Source: Flavobacterium aquaticum
GTDB lineage: Bacteria; Bacteroidota; Bacteroidia; Flavobacteriales; Flavobacteriaceae
Reading direction: 5' to 3'
Length of the DNA stretch: 64,000 nt
Assembly (NCBI RefSeq): GCF_003259835.1
Contig: NZ_QLMI01000001.1
Coordinates: forward strand, 62,001 to 126,000
Part shown: piece by piece, positions 50,717-60,030 of the stretch
Position numbering within the stretch: the first letter of the stretch is position 1
Layout of the letters: the number at the start of each line of letters is the position of its first letter
The notes under the pieces: model-generated
Database searches by the model: none
The model's input: the letters and a program-made list of their open reading frames with translations, nothing else
Told to the model about the DNA's origin: nothing
Translations under genes and position numbers: made by a program

Positions 50717-51823
50717 ATGAAAAAGTATTTATTATTATTCCTATTTAGTCAAATTTTTTATGCTCAAGAAAATGCTCTTGTAAAGCAGAATGATAAATTT
50801 GGTTATATCACCAAAACAGGAAATTTCAGCATTGAACCTCAATATAAAGTAGCTAAAAATTTCTCTGATGGTTTGGCAGCAGTTGAAAAAGATGGAAAAT
50901 GGGGTTTTATCAACACCAAAGGTGAAATGGTTATTGCTCCTATATATTCTAACGCTAAATATTTTAATAGTGGAATTTGTGTTGTTGAGAAAGATAAAAA
51001 ATGGTTCTACATAAATAAAAAGGGAGAAGAATTAAAAATGCCAGCTTCTGATAAAGTGTTTGATTTTGAAGATGGTGTTGCTTTCATTAAAGTAAATGAT
51101 AAAGTTGGGTTAATCAATCCAAAAGGTGAAATAATCGTTCAACCAACTTATCAAGTAATTAAGTCGTTTGAAAAAGGTTTTGCAAAAGTAAAACAAAATG
51201 ATAAATGGGGAATTATCGATAACAAAGGAAAATTAGTTGTTGAAACCATTTATGATGAGGTTGGAAGTTACTACAAAGGCACAACTTGGGCTCGTTTAGG
51301 AACTGCTTTTGGTTTAGTAAACGCAAATAAATTTCAAGCAATTGATGGAGTAGATAAGATTTGGGATTTCCTATATCAAGATGTTACTTATGCTAGAAAA
51401 AATGATAAAATTGGATTCATTGATTTAAAAGGAAATTGGATTATCGAACCAAAATTCGACAAAGCAAAAGCATTCCATAAAAATTTAGCACCTGTTTGTA
51501 TCAACAAGAAATGGGGGTATGTTAATTTAAAAGGCGAAGTTGTTATTGGATTAAGCTATCCAGATGCAGAAATTTTTAGTAAAGATGGATTAGCTCCAGT
51601 TAAAATCAAAGAATGGGGTTTTATTGATGAAACTGGTAAATTAGTAATTCCAGCCGATTACCAAATCACTGCAGGAGGTTTAGCTTCTATGTTTAAAGAA
51701 GATGATAAAGGATTCGTTAATGGTTTGGCAAGAGTTAAACATAAAGGGAAATGGGGTTTTATTACAAAAGAGGGTAAAGCATTAGGAGATAAATGGTTTG
51801 ATAACGCAGAATTATTTCAATAA
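50717..51823 (+). CDS. WG-repeat exported protein
   Basis: A 368-residue protein with signal peptide (ends IFYAQ, about 17) and roughly ten WG repeats of about 35 residues: KWGFINTKGEMVI, KVGLINPKGEIIV, KWGIIDNKGKLVV, KIGFIDLKGNWII, KWGYVNLKGEVVI, EWGFIDETGKLVI, KWGFITKEGK. WG repeats form beta structures with unknown ligands. It is embedded between the ammonia-lyase and fabG genes of the flexirubin cluster in the same direction; whether it serves pigment biosynthesis is unknown. Confidence 0.88.
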   Translation: MKKYLLLFLFSQIFYAQENALVKQNDKFGYITKTGNFSIEPQYKVAKNFSDGLAAVEKDGKWGFINTKGEMVIAPIYSNAKYFNSGICVVEKDKKWFYINKKGEELKMPASDKVFDFEDGVAFIKVNDKVGLINPKGEIIVQPTYQVIKSFEKGFAKVKQNDKWGIIDNKGKLVVETIYDEVGSYYKGTTWARLGTAFGLVNANKFQAIDGVDKIWDFLYQDVTYARKNDKIGFIDLKGNWIIEPKFDKAKAFHKNLAPVCINKKWGYVNLKGEVVIGLSYPDAEIFSKDGLAPVKIKEWGFIDETGKLVIPADYQITAGGLASMFKEDDKGFVNGLARVKHKGKWGFITKEGKALGDKWFDNAELFQ

Positions 51824-51836
51824 AAAAATAAGAAAA

Positions 51837-52568
51837 ATGAAGTGTGCATTAGTTACAGGTGGATCAAGAGGAATTGGAAGTGCAATTTGTAAGAAATTAG
51901 CAGAATCTAAAGAATATCATATATTAATTAATTATCAATCAAATGTTGAAGCAGCTGAAAAAACACTAGAAGCTGTAAAAGAAAATGGTTCAACAGGAGA
52001 AATTATTAAATTTAATGTTTCGGATGCAGAAGAAGTAAAAGAAGCATTAACAAAATGGCAAGAAGCAAATCCAACAGCCGTAGTTGAAGTCATTGTAAAC
52101 AATGCCGGAATTACCAGAGATGGCTTATTTATGTGGATGTCTTATGAAGACTGGAATAACGTAATCAACACAAGTTTGAATGGTTTTTTCAATGTAACTA
52201 ACTTTTTTATTCAAAAAATGTTACGCAATAAATATGGCAGAATTGTAAATATGGTTTCTGTTTCTGGTGTAAAAGGAACTCCAGGACAAACTAATTATTC
52301 TGCAGCAAAAGGAGCTGTAGTTGCAGCAACAAAAGCATTAGCACAAGAAGTTGCTAAAAGAAATATAACCGTAAATGCTGTAGCCCCAGGATTTATTAGA
52401 ACCGATATGACTGGTGAATTAGACGAAAAAGAATTGATAAAAATGATTCCTGTAAACCGTTTTGGAGAAGCAGAAGAAGTAGCCGATTTAGTAGGTTTCT
52501 TAACTTCAAAAAAAGCAGGATATATCACAGGCGAAGTTATCAATATTAATGGTGGAATTTATTCATAA
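51837..52568 (+). CDS. fabG: 3-oxoacyl-ACP reductase
   Basis: SDR-family ketoreductase of 243 residues from the ATG at 51837 (MKCALVTGGSRGIGSAI); the upstream in-frame Met lies in the WG gene. NADPH loop TGGSRGIG (6-13), NNAGITRDG, and the active site Ser in NMVSVSG with Tyr/Lys in NYSAAKG. It would reduce the beta-keto groups of the growing aryl polyene on the cluster's ACP. 9 bases before the ketosynthase gene. Confidence 0.93.
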   Translation: MKCALVTGGSRGIGSAICKKLAESKEYHILINYQSNVEAAEKTLEAVKENGSTGEIIKFNVSDAEEVKEALTKWQEANPTAVVEVIVNNAGITRDGLFMWMSYEDWNNVINTSLNGFFNVTNFFIQKMLRNKYGRIVNMVSVSGVKGTPGQTNYSAAKGAVVAATKALAQEVAKRNITVNAVAPGFIRTDMTGELDEKELIKMIPVNRFGEAEEVADLVGFLTSKKAGYITGEVININGGIYS

Positions 52569-52577
52569 AAATTAGCT

Positions 52578-53804
52578 ATGAGCAGAAGAGTTGTTATTAC
52601 TGGAATGGGAATTTATTCTTGTATTGGTACTTCAATAGAAGAAGTTAAGCAATCTTTATACGAAGGCAAATCAGGAATTATTTTTGATGAAGAACGAAAA
52701 GAATTTGGTTTTCAATCGGCATTAACTGGTAGTGTTCCTAAACCTGATTTAAAAAATCACTTAAGCAGAAGACAAAGAGTTAGTATTGGAGAAGAAACCG
52801 AATACGCTTATTTGGCTACCATAGAAGCATTAAAAAATGCCAAAATAGACGATGCTTTTTTTGATGAAAATGAAGTGGGTATTTTGTACGGAAACGACAG
52901 TGTTTCTAAAGCCATTATTGATGCAATTGATATTGTTAGAGAAAAAAAAGACACTGCTTTAATTGGCTCAGGAGCTATTTTTAAGTCAATGAATTCAACC
53001 GTAACCATGAATTTATCTACGATATTTAGATTACGTGGTGTAAATATGACTATTAGTGCAGCTTGTGCTAGTGGTTCGCATTCTGTTGGTTTGGCTTACC
53101 TTTTAATAAGTAGTGGTTTACAAGATATCGTTATTAGTGGTGGAGCGCAAGAAATTAATAAATATGCCATGTCAAGTTTTGACGGACTAGGTGTTTTTTC
53201 GCCAGATGAAGCAAATCCAACAAAAGCATCAAGACCATTTGATGCAAGTAGAAATGGTTTAGTTCCAAGTGGTGGAGGTGCTACTTTAATTATTGAAAGT
53301 TATGAATCTGCAATAAAAAGAGGTGCGCCAATTTTAGCCGAAATCATTGGTTACGGATTTTCTTCAAACGGAGGTCATATTTCAACTCCAAACGTTGAAG
53401 GACCAGCAACAGCTATGAAAAGAGCGCTTGCGCAAGCCAATATAGATCCATCGGAAGTTGGTTATATTAATGCGCATGCAACATCAACTCCTTTAGGAGA
53501 TGCAAACGAAGCAAAAGCAATTTTAGAAGTTTTTGGAGAAAATGGACCTCATGTTAGTTCTACAAAATCTATGACAGGTCATGAGTGTTGGATGGCTGGT
53601 GCAAGTGAAATTATTTACTCTACAATTATGATGCAAAATGATTTCATAGCTCCTAATATAAACTTCGAAAATCCTGATGAAGATTCAAAAAAATTAAATA
53701 TTGCAGCAAAAACAATAAATAAGAAATTTGATGTATATTTGTCAAATTCTTTTGGATTTGGTGGAACAAATTCAGCAATTGTAGTTAAAAAAATAGAAAG
53801 TTAA
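52578..53804 (+). CDS. Beta-ketoacyl-ACP synthase, FabF-like
   Basis: A 408-residue thiolase-fold condensing enzyme with the Cys-His-His triad: Cys163 in ISAACASGS, His in NAHATSTPLGD and His in SMTGHECWMAGA. It is expected to extend the aryl polyene chain with malonyl-ACP. In aryl polyene systems it often works with a second, chain-length-factor-like synthase; the partial synthase at the right edge of the window may fill that role. Confidence 0.92.
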   Translation: MSRRVVITGMGIYSCIGTSIEEVKQSLYEGKSGIIFDEERKEFGFQSALTGSVPKPDLKNHLSRRQRVSIGEETEYAYLATIEALKNAKIDDAFFDENEVGILYGNDSVSKAIIDAIDIVREKKDTALIGSGAIFKSMNSTVTMNLSTIFRLRGVNMTISAACASGSHSVGLAYLLISSGLQDIVISGGAQEINKYAMSSFDGLGVFSPDEANPTKASRPFDASRNGLVPSGGGATLIIESYESAIKRGAPILAEIIGYGFSSNGGHISTPNVEGPATAMKRALAQANIDPSEVGYINAHATSTPLGDANEAKAILEVFGENGPHVSSTKSMTGHECWMAGASEIIYSTIMMQNDFIAPNINFENPDEDSKKLNIAAKTINKKFDVYLSNSFGFGGTNSAIVVKKIES

Positions 53805-53811
53805 AAAGATT

Positions 53812-54066
53812 ATGGCAATCGAAGAAATTATTGAAAAAGTAAATGAGATTTTTGTTGATGAATTTGAAGTAGATGGTGATGTAATTTCCCCAGAATTAAA
53901 TTTAAAAGATACTCTTGGTTTAGATAGTTTAGATTATGTAGATTTAGTTGTTGCAATTGAATCAAATTTTGGAGTTAAATTAGGTGAAGCAGACTTCGTT
54001 GGAATTGCTTCTTTTCAAGATTTTTATAATTTAATCGATACTAAAATCCAGAACGGTAATAAATAA
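53812..54066 (+). CDS. Acyl carrier protein of the flexirubin cluster
   Basis: An 84-residue ACP; the phosphopantetheine site is Ser39 in LGLDSLDYVDLV, in the correct DSL context. Acidic, four-helix pattern. Carries intermediates for the FabF-, FabG- and FabZ-like enzymes encoded around it. 6 bases before the acyltransferase gene. Confidence 0.94.
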   Translation: MAIEEIIEKVNEIFVDEFEVDGDVISPELNLKDTLGLDSLDYVDLVVAIESNFGVKLGEADFVGIASFQDFYNLIDTKIQNGNK

Positions 54067-54072
54067 AATATC

Positions 54073-54942
54073 ATGAGTCAGTGGGATGGAAAATCTAAAG
54101 GTACTGTACTTGGATATAAAATATTCGTTTTTTGTATAAAAAAGCTCGGAATTAAAGCAGCTTACACTGTTTTAGTTTTTGTAGCTTTTTACTATTTTAT
54201 ATTCTTAAAAGAAAGTAACAAACAAATATTCTATTATTTTCACGAAAGGCTTAATTATTCTTATTTTAAAGCTAAATTAATGGTTTTTAAAAGTTATTTT
54301 ACTTTTGGACAAACCATTATTGACAAAACAGCTATTTCTGCAGGATTAAGAAAAAAATTCACTTACGAGTTTGACGGTATTGATATTCTAAAAGAGTTGC
54401 AAGCTCAAAAAAAAGGTGGAGTATTAATAAGTGCTCATATTGGAAATTTTGAAATTGCAGAACATTTTTTTGGCGATATAAATTTTGATTGTCAAATAAA
54501 TCTTGTTACTACAGATAGAGAACATTCGGCTATAAAGCAATATTTAGATAGTGTAACTCAAAAATCATCCATAAAATTTATTCTAATTAAAGACGATTTA
54601 TCTCATATTTATGAAATTAATAGTGCTTTGGCAAACAATGAATTAGTATGTTTTACTGGAGATAGATATTTTGAAGGAACAAAAGTAATGCGAGAAACTC
54701 TTTTAGGAAAAGAAGCAAGTTTTCCATCTGGACCTTTCTTAATTGCTTCAAGATTAAATGTTCCTGTAGTGTTTGTTTATGTAATGAAAGAAGCTAACTT
54801 GCATTATCATCTTTACACTAGACAATCAAATGCAAAACATAGAGATGAAAAAGCACTTCTAAAATCATACACTGAAAGCCTTGAAAGTATGTTGAAAAAA
54901 TATCCTTTACAATGGTTCAATTATTTTGATTTTTGGAAATAA
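54073..54942 (+). CDS. Lysophospholipid/lauroyl acyltransferase-type protein
   Basis: A 289-residue membrane-associated acyltransferase (LpxL/HtrB-like). One N-terminal membrane helix (about 30-48), HxxxxE active site in SAHIGNFEIAE, later CFTGDRYFEGT and ASRLNVPVVFVYV. In the flexirubin cluster it is a candidate for joining the aryl polyene acid to the dialkylresorcinol or for a lipid anchoring step; the BtrH-like gene is the rival candidate. Confidence 0.88.
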   Translation: MSQWDGKSKGTVLGYKIFVFCIKKLGIKAAYTVLVFVAFYYFIFLKESNKQIFYYFHERLNYSYFKAKLMVFKSYFTFGQTIIDKTAISAGLRKKFTYEFDGIDILKELQAQKKGGVLISAHIGNFEIAEHFFGDINFDCQINLVTTDREHSAIKQYLDSVTQKSSIKFILIKDDLSHIYEINSALANNELVCFTGDRYFEGTKVMRETLLGKEASFPSGPFLIASRLNVPVVFVYVMKEANLHYHLYTRQSNAKHRDEKALLKSYTESLESMLKKYPLQWFNYFDFWK

Positions 54943-54996
54943 AAAGTAATACTTAAAAGCAAAATTGTATTTTTCAGTTATTGCTATATAGAAATA

Positions 54997-56652
54997 ATGG
55001 AAAAATTTGATGCAATTGTTATAGGTTCTGGAGCTGGTGGATTGTCTACCGCTTTATGTTTGGCTCGAAGTGGTCAAAAAGTTTTAGTATTAGAACAACA
55101 TTATGTTCCAGGAGGATGGTGTCATACTTTTACATTAAATGGGCAACGTTTTAGCCCGGGAGTTCATTATATTGGTTTGCTCGATGAAGGGCAATCAACA
55201 AACGAACTATACAAAGGTTTAGGAATTGCAAACGACTTAACCTTTTTTAGAATGAACAAAAACGGTTATGATCATTGCATTATCGGAAATCAAAAATTTG
55301 ATTTACCAGCAGGAATTGATAATCTTCAAAATAAATTAATTGATGCATTTCCTAAAGAAGAAAAAAACATAAAAGAATACCTTTCTTTAATTCAAAAAGT
55401 AAATTACGAACTTCAATTGATGCCAAAATTGAAAGGTTTATGGCAAAAAATCACCGTTCCTTTCCGAACAAAACATTTTGGTAAGTTTGCTCTTTTTAGT
55501 TTAAAAAGAGTAATTGGTTGGCATATTAAAGATCCAATGCTAAAAGCTATTTTAAATGCGCAATGTGGCGATCATGGTTTACCTCCTTCTCAAGCTTGTT
55601 TTCCGGTTCATTGTTCAGTAATGAATCATTATTTTGATGGTGGATTTTACCCAATGGGTGGCGGAAGTAGTATTGTTAAGGCCATGACCAGTAAAATTAA
55701 AAGTTATGGTGGCGAAATAAGAGTGAGTCAAAAAGTGGTTAAAATTATTGTTGAAAATAACCAAGCAAAAGGAGTAGTTTTAGCAACAGGAGAAACCATT
55801 TTGGCTAATACAATTGTATCAAATGCCGATCCATCAATCACTTATTTAAAGTTAATTGGTAAAGAAAACATTAGTAAAAAATTAGAAAAGAAACTTTCTA
55901 AAACAAAATATTCAGTAACTTCTATAATCATGTTTTTAACACTTGAAGTAGATGTTACAAAATACGGAATTGATTCGGGTAATATTTGGAAATTTAAAGA
56001 CGAAAATGTAGACGATCATTTTGAAACTTTAACCAAAGGAAATATTATTGAAGGAGATAAATTTCCAGCGCTATTTATTAGTTGTACTACGCTTAAAGAT
56101 CCAGTTAGTTTTAATGGAAAATACCATAATTTTGAAGTAGTAACTTATGTAGATTATGATAGTTTTAAAGACTTTAATTCTTCTGAAGATTATCATTCTG
56201 AAGCTTATGAATTGTTCAAGAAAAAAATCATTGAAAAATTCCTAAATAATATGGAAGACTTAATTCCTAATGTAAGAAATTATGTTGTTCAAGCCGAATT
56301 AGGAACTCCAAAAACCAACCAGTTTTACATTAATTCTACTAACGGAAATGTATACGGAACAAACAAAACACTAAATCAAGTTGGACCATTTTCATATAAA
56401 AATAAAACCGAAATAGAGAATTTGTATTTATGTGGAGCTAGCACTTTATCTCATGGTGTTACAGGTGCAACTTATTCTGGTTTAGCTGCTGCGGCTCAAA
56501 TTTTAAACTGTACTTCTGATGATTTATTAATTAAAGATGATTCTCAGAAAATCAAAATTTACGATGCCGAAGATAGCGCAACTTGGAGCGAATTTGTTCA
56601 CAAGAAAAGAGAAGATAAAATCAGAAATTTTAAGGAAATTAACTTAGGTTAG
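54997..56652 (+). CDS. FAD-dependent desaturase/reductase of the CrtI-like (retinol saturase) group
   Basis: A 551-residue flavoprotein. N-terminal AIVIGSGAGGLSTALCLARS dinucleotide fold, EQHYVPGGWCHTF (flavin-binding GG pair), YPMGGGSSIVKAM, and C-terminal LCGASTLSHGVTGATYSGL. It belongs with the CrtI and RetSat superfamily. In flexirubin formation it may tune the polyene double bonds or assist ring oxidation; the reaction is unknown. Starts 54 bases after the acyltransferase. Confidence 0.85.
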   Translation: MEKFDAIVIGSGAGGLSTALCLARSGQKVLVLEQHYVPGGWCHTFTLNGQRFSPGVHYIGLLDEGQSTNELYKGLGIANDLTFFRMNKNGYDHCIIGNQKFDLPAGIDNLQNKLIDAFPKEEKNIKEYLSLIQKVNYELQLMPKLKGLWQKITVPFRTKHFGKFALFSLKRVIGWHIKDPMLKAILNAQCGDHGLPPSQACFPVHCSVMNHYFDGGFYPMGGGSSIVKAMTSKIKSYGGEIRVSQKVVKIIVENNQAKGVVLATGETILANTIVSNADPSITYLKLIGKENISKKLEKKLSKTKYSVTSIIMFLTLEVDVTKYGIDSGNIWKFKDENVDDHFETLTKGNIIEGDKFPALFISCTTLKDPVSFNGKYHNFEVVTYVDYDSFKDFNSSEDYHSEAYELFKKKIIEKFLNNMEDLIPNVRNYVVQAELGTPKTNQFYINSTNGNVYGTNKTLNQVGPFSYKNKTEIENLYLCGASTLSHGVTGATYSGLAAAAQILNCTSDDLLIKDDSQKIKIYDAEDSATWSEFVHKKREDKIRNFKEINLG

Positions 56653-56663
56653 TAATAGTAAAT

Positions 56664-57566
56664 ATGAAAAACGTTTTAGTAATACATTACTCGCAATCAG
56701 GTCAATTAACAGAAATTCTTGATAATTTGACGTTACCATTGTCTTCAGACGATGAAATTAATATTACGCATTACACCATTGAAATGGAAAAAGAATTTCC
56801 TTTTCCATGGAATAAATCAGCATTTTTTAATGCATTTCCAGAATCGTTTTTACAAATTCCAGCCGCTATAAAAGCACCATCTAATACTATTTTAGAAAAA
56901 CAATATGATTTAATTATATTAGGCTACCAAGTTTGGTATTTATCACCTTCTATTCCTGTAAATTCATTTCTTAAAAGCACTTTCGCTAAACAAATTTTCA
57001 AAAGCACACCCGTAATCACAGTTATTGGTGCTAGAAATATGTGGGTAAAAGCACAAGAAAAAATGAAAGTTTTGCTTTCAGATTTAGAAGCAAATTTAGT
57101 TGGGAATATTGCATTAGTCGATAGAAATATAAATCATGTTAGCGTGGTTACCATCGTTCATTGGATGTTTTCAGGTGAAAAAACAAAATATCTTGGCATT
57201 TTTCCAAAACCTGGAGTTTCAGAATCTGAAATTAAAAACGCCTCTAAATTTGGAAATGTTATTAAACAATCGCTTAAAAATAAAAATTTTAACAATTTAC
57301 AAGACGAATTATTAAAATTAGATGCAGTAGAAATTAGACCATTTTTGGTTGAAATGGATAAAAAAGCGAATAAAATGTTTAAAATATGGTCAAATTTTAT
57401 CATAAATAAAAAAAACTCAAGAGAATTTTGGCTAAAAGTGTTTAATGTATATTTGTGGGTTGCTATTTGGTTAATTTCGCCAATTGTATTTATATTGCAC
57501 CTTTTAAAATATCCATTTATTGCTACTAAAATAGCAAAAGAAAATGCTCTCTACAAAAAGTTATAA
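56664..57566 (+). CDS. darA: DarA-family dialkylresorcinol enzyme
   Basis: A 300-residue protein whose N-terminal half is flavodoxin-like (VLVIHYSQSGQLTEIL, FMN phosphate loop; IILGYQVWYLSPSIPVNSFL). The C-terminal part has a hydrophobic helix pair (about 265-290). This is the DarA family found next to DarB. With a flavin fold it is plausibly the enzyme that aromatises the cyclohexanedione made by DarB to the resorcinol; the role is taken from the literature in memory. Confidence 0.87.
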   Translation: MKNVLVIHYSQSGQLTEILDNLTLPLSSDDEINITHYTIEMEKEFPFPWNKSAFFNAFPESFLQIPAAIKAPSNTILEKQYDLIILGYQVWYLSPSIPVNSFLKSTFAKQIFKSTPVITVIGARNMWVKAQEKMKVLLSDLEANLVGNIALVDRNINHVSVVTIVHWMFSGEKTKYLGIFPKPGVSESEIKNASKFGNVIKQSLKNKNFNNLQDELLKLDAVEIRPFLVEMDKKANKMFKIWSNFIINKKNSREFWLKVFNVYLWVAIWLISPIVFILHLLKYPFIATKIAKENALYKKL

Positions 57567-57578
57567 AGTTTAATAAGA

Positions 57579-58712
57579 ATGTCTGAAGTTTACATAACAA
57601 AATCTAGTAAGTTCTTGCCAAATAATCCAATTTCAAACGATGAAATGGAAAACATGTTGGGTTTAATTAACGATGAAACCTCAAAAGCAAGACGAATAGT
57701 TTTGAGAAATAACGGAATTAAAAATAGATTCTATGCAATTGATGAAAATGGAAATCCTACTCATTCAAATGCCGATTTGACTTTTTTAGCAATTAAAGGT
57801 TTATTTGACGACCAATTTACATCTCAAAACGTTGAATTGTTATCTTGTGGAACTTCAACACCTGATTTACTTTTGCCATCGCATGCTGCTATGGTTCACG
57901 GATTATTACAAAACCGTTCAGTTGAATTAAACTCATCGTCAGGAGTTTGTAATGCAGGTATGAATGCATTAAAATTTGGATATTTATCTGTAAAATCAGG
58001 AAATACGAATAATGCGATTTGCACTGGTTCTGAAAGAGTTTCAACTTGGATGCTAGCTGATAAATTTGAAAATGAAATCGTTAATCTTAAAAAATTAGAA
58101 GAACAACCAATCGTTGCTTTCAAAAAAGATTTTTTACGATGGATGTTATCAGATGGAGCAGGTGCTTTTTTATTAGAAAACCAACCAAGCGGAAATATTT
58201 CTTTAAAAATAGAATGGATGGAAGCTTTTTCATACGCATACGAGTTAGAAACCTGTATGTATGCTGGAGGAGACAAATTAGCAGACGGAAGCATAAAACC
58301 ATGGAGCGATTATAAATCTTCAGAATGGTTATCGGAATCTGTTTTTGCAATTAAGCAAGATGTAAAATTGTTAGACGCTCATATTTTACAAAAAGGTGCC
58401 TTGAGCATGAAAGCGGCTTTAGATAAAAACAATATAGGTGTAGACCAAGTAACTTATTTTTTACCGCATGTTTCTTCGCATTACTTTGTAAAAGGTTTGT
58501 ATAATGCTTTAAAAGACCAAGATATAGAAATTCCTATGGAACGCTGGTTTATGAATTTAAAACACGTTGGAAACGTTGGTTCAGCATCCATTTATTTGAT
58601 GTTAGAGGAATTAATGAATTCGGGTAATTTGAAAAAAGGTGATAAAATATTATTATCTGTTCCAGAAAGTGGACGTTTTTCATATTCGTACGCTTATTTA
58701 ACTGTTTGCTAA
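57579..58712 (+). CDS. darB: DarB-family ketosynthase III-like enzyme
   Basis: A 377-residue KAS III homologue with catalytic Cys124 in SSSGVCNAGMNAL, His in FLPHVSSHYF and Asn in LKHVGNVGSAS. DarB enzymes join a beta-ketoacyl and an enoyl unit and cyclise them to a 1,3-cyclohexanedione, the precursor of the dialkylresorcinol half of flexirubin. The stop codon overlaps the next start (TAATG). Confidence 0.9.
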   Translation: MSEVYITKSSKFLPNNPISNDEMENMLGLINDETSKARRIVLRNNGIKNRFYAIDENGNPTHSNADLTFLAIKGLFDDQFTSQNVELLSCGTSTPDLLLPSHAAMVHGLLQNRSVELNSSSGVCNAGMNALKFGYLSVKSGNTNNAICTGSERVSTWMLADKFENEIVNLKKLEEQPIVAFKKDFLRWMLSDGAGAFLLENQPSGNISLKIEWMEAFSYAYELETCMYAGGDKLADGSIKPWSDYKSSEWLSESVFAIKQDVKLLDAHILQKGALSMKAALDKNNIGVDQVTYFLPHVSSHYFVKGLYNALKDQDIEIPMERWFMNLKHVGNVGSASIYLMLEELMNSGNLKKGDKILLSVPESGRFSYSYAYLTVC

Positions 58713-59146
58713 TGGAAAACATTATTTTACCAATTTTAGATCGCGATTTTGTTGGAAATCTTATTCCACAAAAATTTCCATTTGTAATGGTGGATAAAGT
58801 ATTGGCTTTTGGTGAAAATTTCATCACTTCAGGATTTACAGTTGAAGAAACAAATATTTTTACCGAAAATTCAATTTTTCAAGAAGCGGGATTAATCGAA
58901 CATATGGCACAATCTGTGGCTTTGTACACAGGTTATCAGTTTTTTTTGAAACAAGAGCCAGCACCAACAGGTTACATTGGTTCGATTAAATCAATTGAAA
59001 TTTTTCAATTACCAAAAGTAAACGATAATCTTATCACAAAAGTAAATGTGCTTCAAGAGTTTGCAGGTATTACATTAGTAGATATTTCAGTACTTCTTAA
59101 CGAAGTTGAAATTGCTCGTGGACAAATGAAAACCGTTTTAGCATAA
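58712..59146 (+). CDS. Hot-dog fold dehydratase-like protein 1 (FabZ/ApeI type)
   Basis: A 144-residue protein from the ATG at 58712. The hot-dog strand order is clear: IPQKFPFVMVDKVLAFGENF, EAGLIEHMAQSVALYTGY (catalytic-helix region with Glu and Gln), GYIGSIKSIEIFQLPKVND. It resembles 3-hydroxyacyl-ACP dehydratases, but the usual LPHR histidine is replaced by PQKFP, so activity may depend on a partner such as the next gene. Confidence 0.84.
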   Translation: MENIILPILDRDFVGNLIPQKFPFVMVDKVLAFGENFITSGFTVEETNIFTENSIFQEAGLIEHMAQSVALYTGYQFFLKQEPAPTGYIGSIKSIEIFQLPKVNDNLITKVNVLQEFAGITLVDISVLLNEVEIARGQMKTVLA

Positions 59147-59150
59147 CATA

Positions 59151-59624
59151 ATGAATGAGGTTTTGAAGGAAACAGAAATAAATATCAATCATTTTTTACC
59201 ACATAGAGCACCTATGCTTATGGTTGATGTTTTAAAAGAAATAACAACCACTTCAGTAACTTCGGTTTTTGAAATCAATTCAAGTAACGTTTTTGTAGAA
59301 AATAATTATTTTTCAGAAGTAGGATTAATAGAAAATGCTGCACAAACTTGTTCTTGCATTGTAGGACAATCTTTCTTTTTGTCAAAAAATGGTATTGATG
59401 CAAAAAAAGATAATGTAAACGTTGTAGGCTTCATAAGCGGAATCAAAAAAGCAACAGTATTTATGTTGCCAATGGTAAATCAAACGATTAAAACATCTGC
59501 TACGTTAGTTTCAAGATTTGATACAGATGAATACAGTATTTGTACCATGAAGTGCGCTACTTACCAAGATGAAAATCTTTTATTAGAATCGGAAATAAAT
59601 TTATTCATTCAAGAAGTAAAGTAA
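59151..59624 (+). CDS. Hot-dog fold dehydratase-like protein 2 (FabZ type)
   Basis: A 157-residue FabZ-like protein with the dehydratase histidine in HFLPHRAPMLMVDVL and the helix region SEVGLIENAAQTCSCIVG. Four bases after its paralogue. The pair could form a heteromeric dehydratase with one catalytic and one structural subunit, as seen in aryl polyene clusters. Introduces double bonds into the polyene chain. Confidence 0.84.
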   Translation: MNEVLKETEININHFLPHRAPMLMVDVLKEITTTSVTSVFEINSSNVFVENNYFSEVGLIENAAQTCSCIVGQSFFLSKNGIDAKKDNVNVVGFISGIKKATVFMLPMVNQTIKTSATLVSRFDTDEYSICTMKCATYQDENLLLESEINLFIQEVK

Positions 59625-59625
59625 T

Positions 59626-60030
59626 ATGAAGAAAGAAGAAATACCTCAAGATGAAAGTAATTTATCTAAAAGTAATGTAAAAGAATTATGTTACGCTACT
59701 GATGAAAACGGAAATTATACTACAGGTTTAAGCACAGGTTGGGAACCTAAAACAATTGCTTTAGAAAATTCTATAAATGCAATTAATGAACGTATAGAAG
59801 AAGCAAAACAAAATATAAAATCAGGAAAAGCAAGTCCAATAGTATATTTCATGGAACTTCATAGAATGGACTGGATTACACTAGCCGATTATGTTGGAAT
59901 GTGGAAATGGAGAGTGAAAAGACATGCAAAACCTTCTGTTTTTAAAAAATTAAATCAAAAAATACTGCAAAAATATGCAGATGCTTTTCAAATTTCGGTA
60001 GCCGAATTAACAAATTATAAAGGAGCTTAA
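59626..60030 (+). CDS. Small cytosolic protein with HTH-like C-terminus
   Basis: A 134-residue protein, no signal or membrane helix. The N-terminal half contains CYATDENGNYTTGLSTGWEP and a helical segment (ALENSINAINERIEEAKQNI). The C-terminal 60 residues look like a degenerate Cro/CI helix-turn-helix (ITLADYVGMWKWRVKRH, then YADAFQISVAELTNY). Its stop overlaps the BtrH-like start by one base. A DNA-binding regulator or a helical enzyme partner; not resolved. Confidence 0.72.
   Translation: MKKEEIPQDESNLSKSNVKELCYATDENGNYTTGLSTGWEPKTIALENSINAINERIEEAKQNIKSGKASPIVYFMELHRMDWITLADYVGMWKWRVKRHAKPSVFKKLNQKILQKYADAFQISVAELTNYKGA

Noticed and set aside
50788..51800. DNA tandem repeat in the WG-repeat gene
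   Set aside because: The repetition is at the protein level; nucleotide copies are diverged and the reading frame is continuous.
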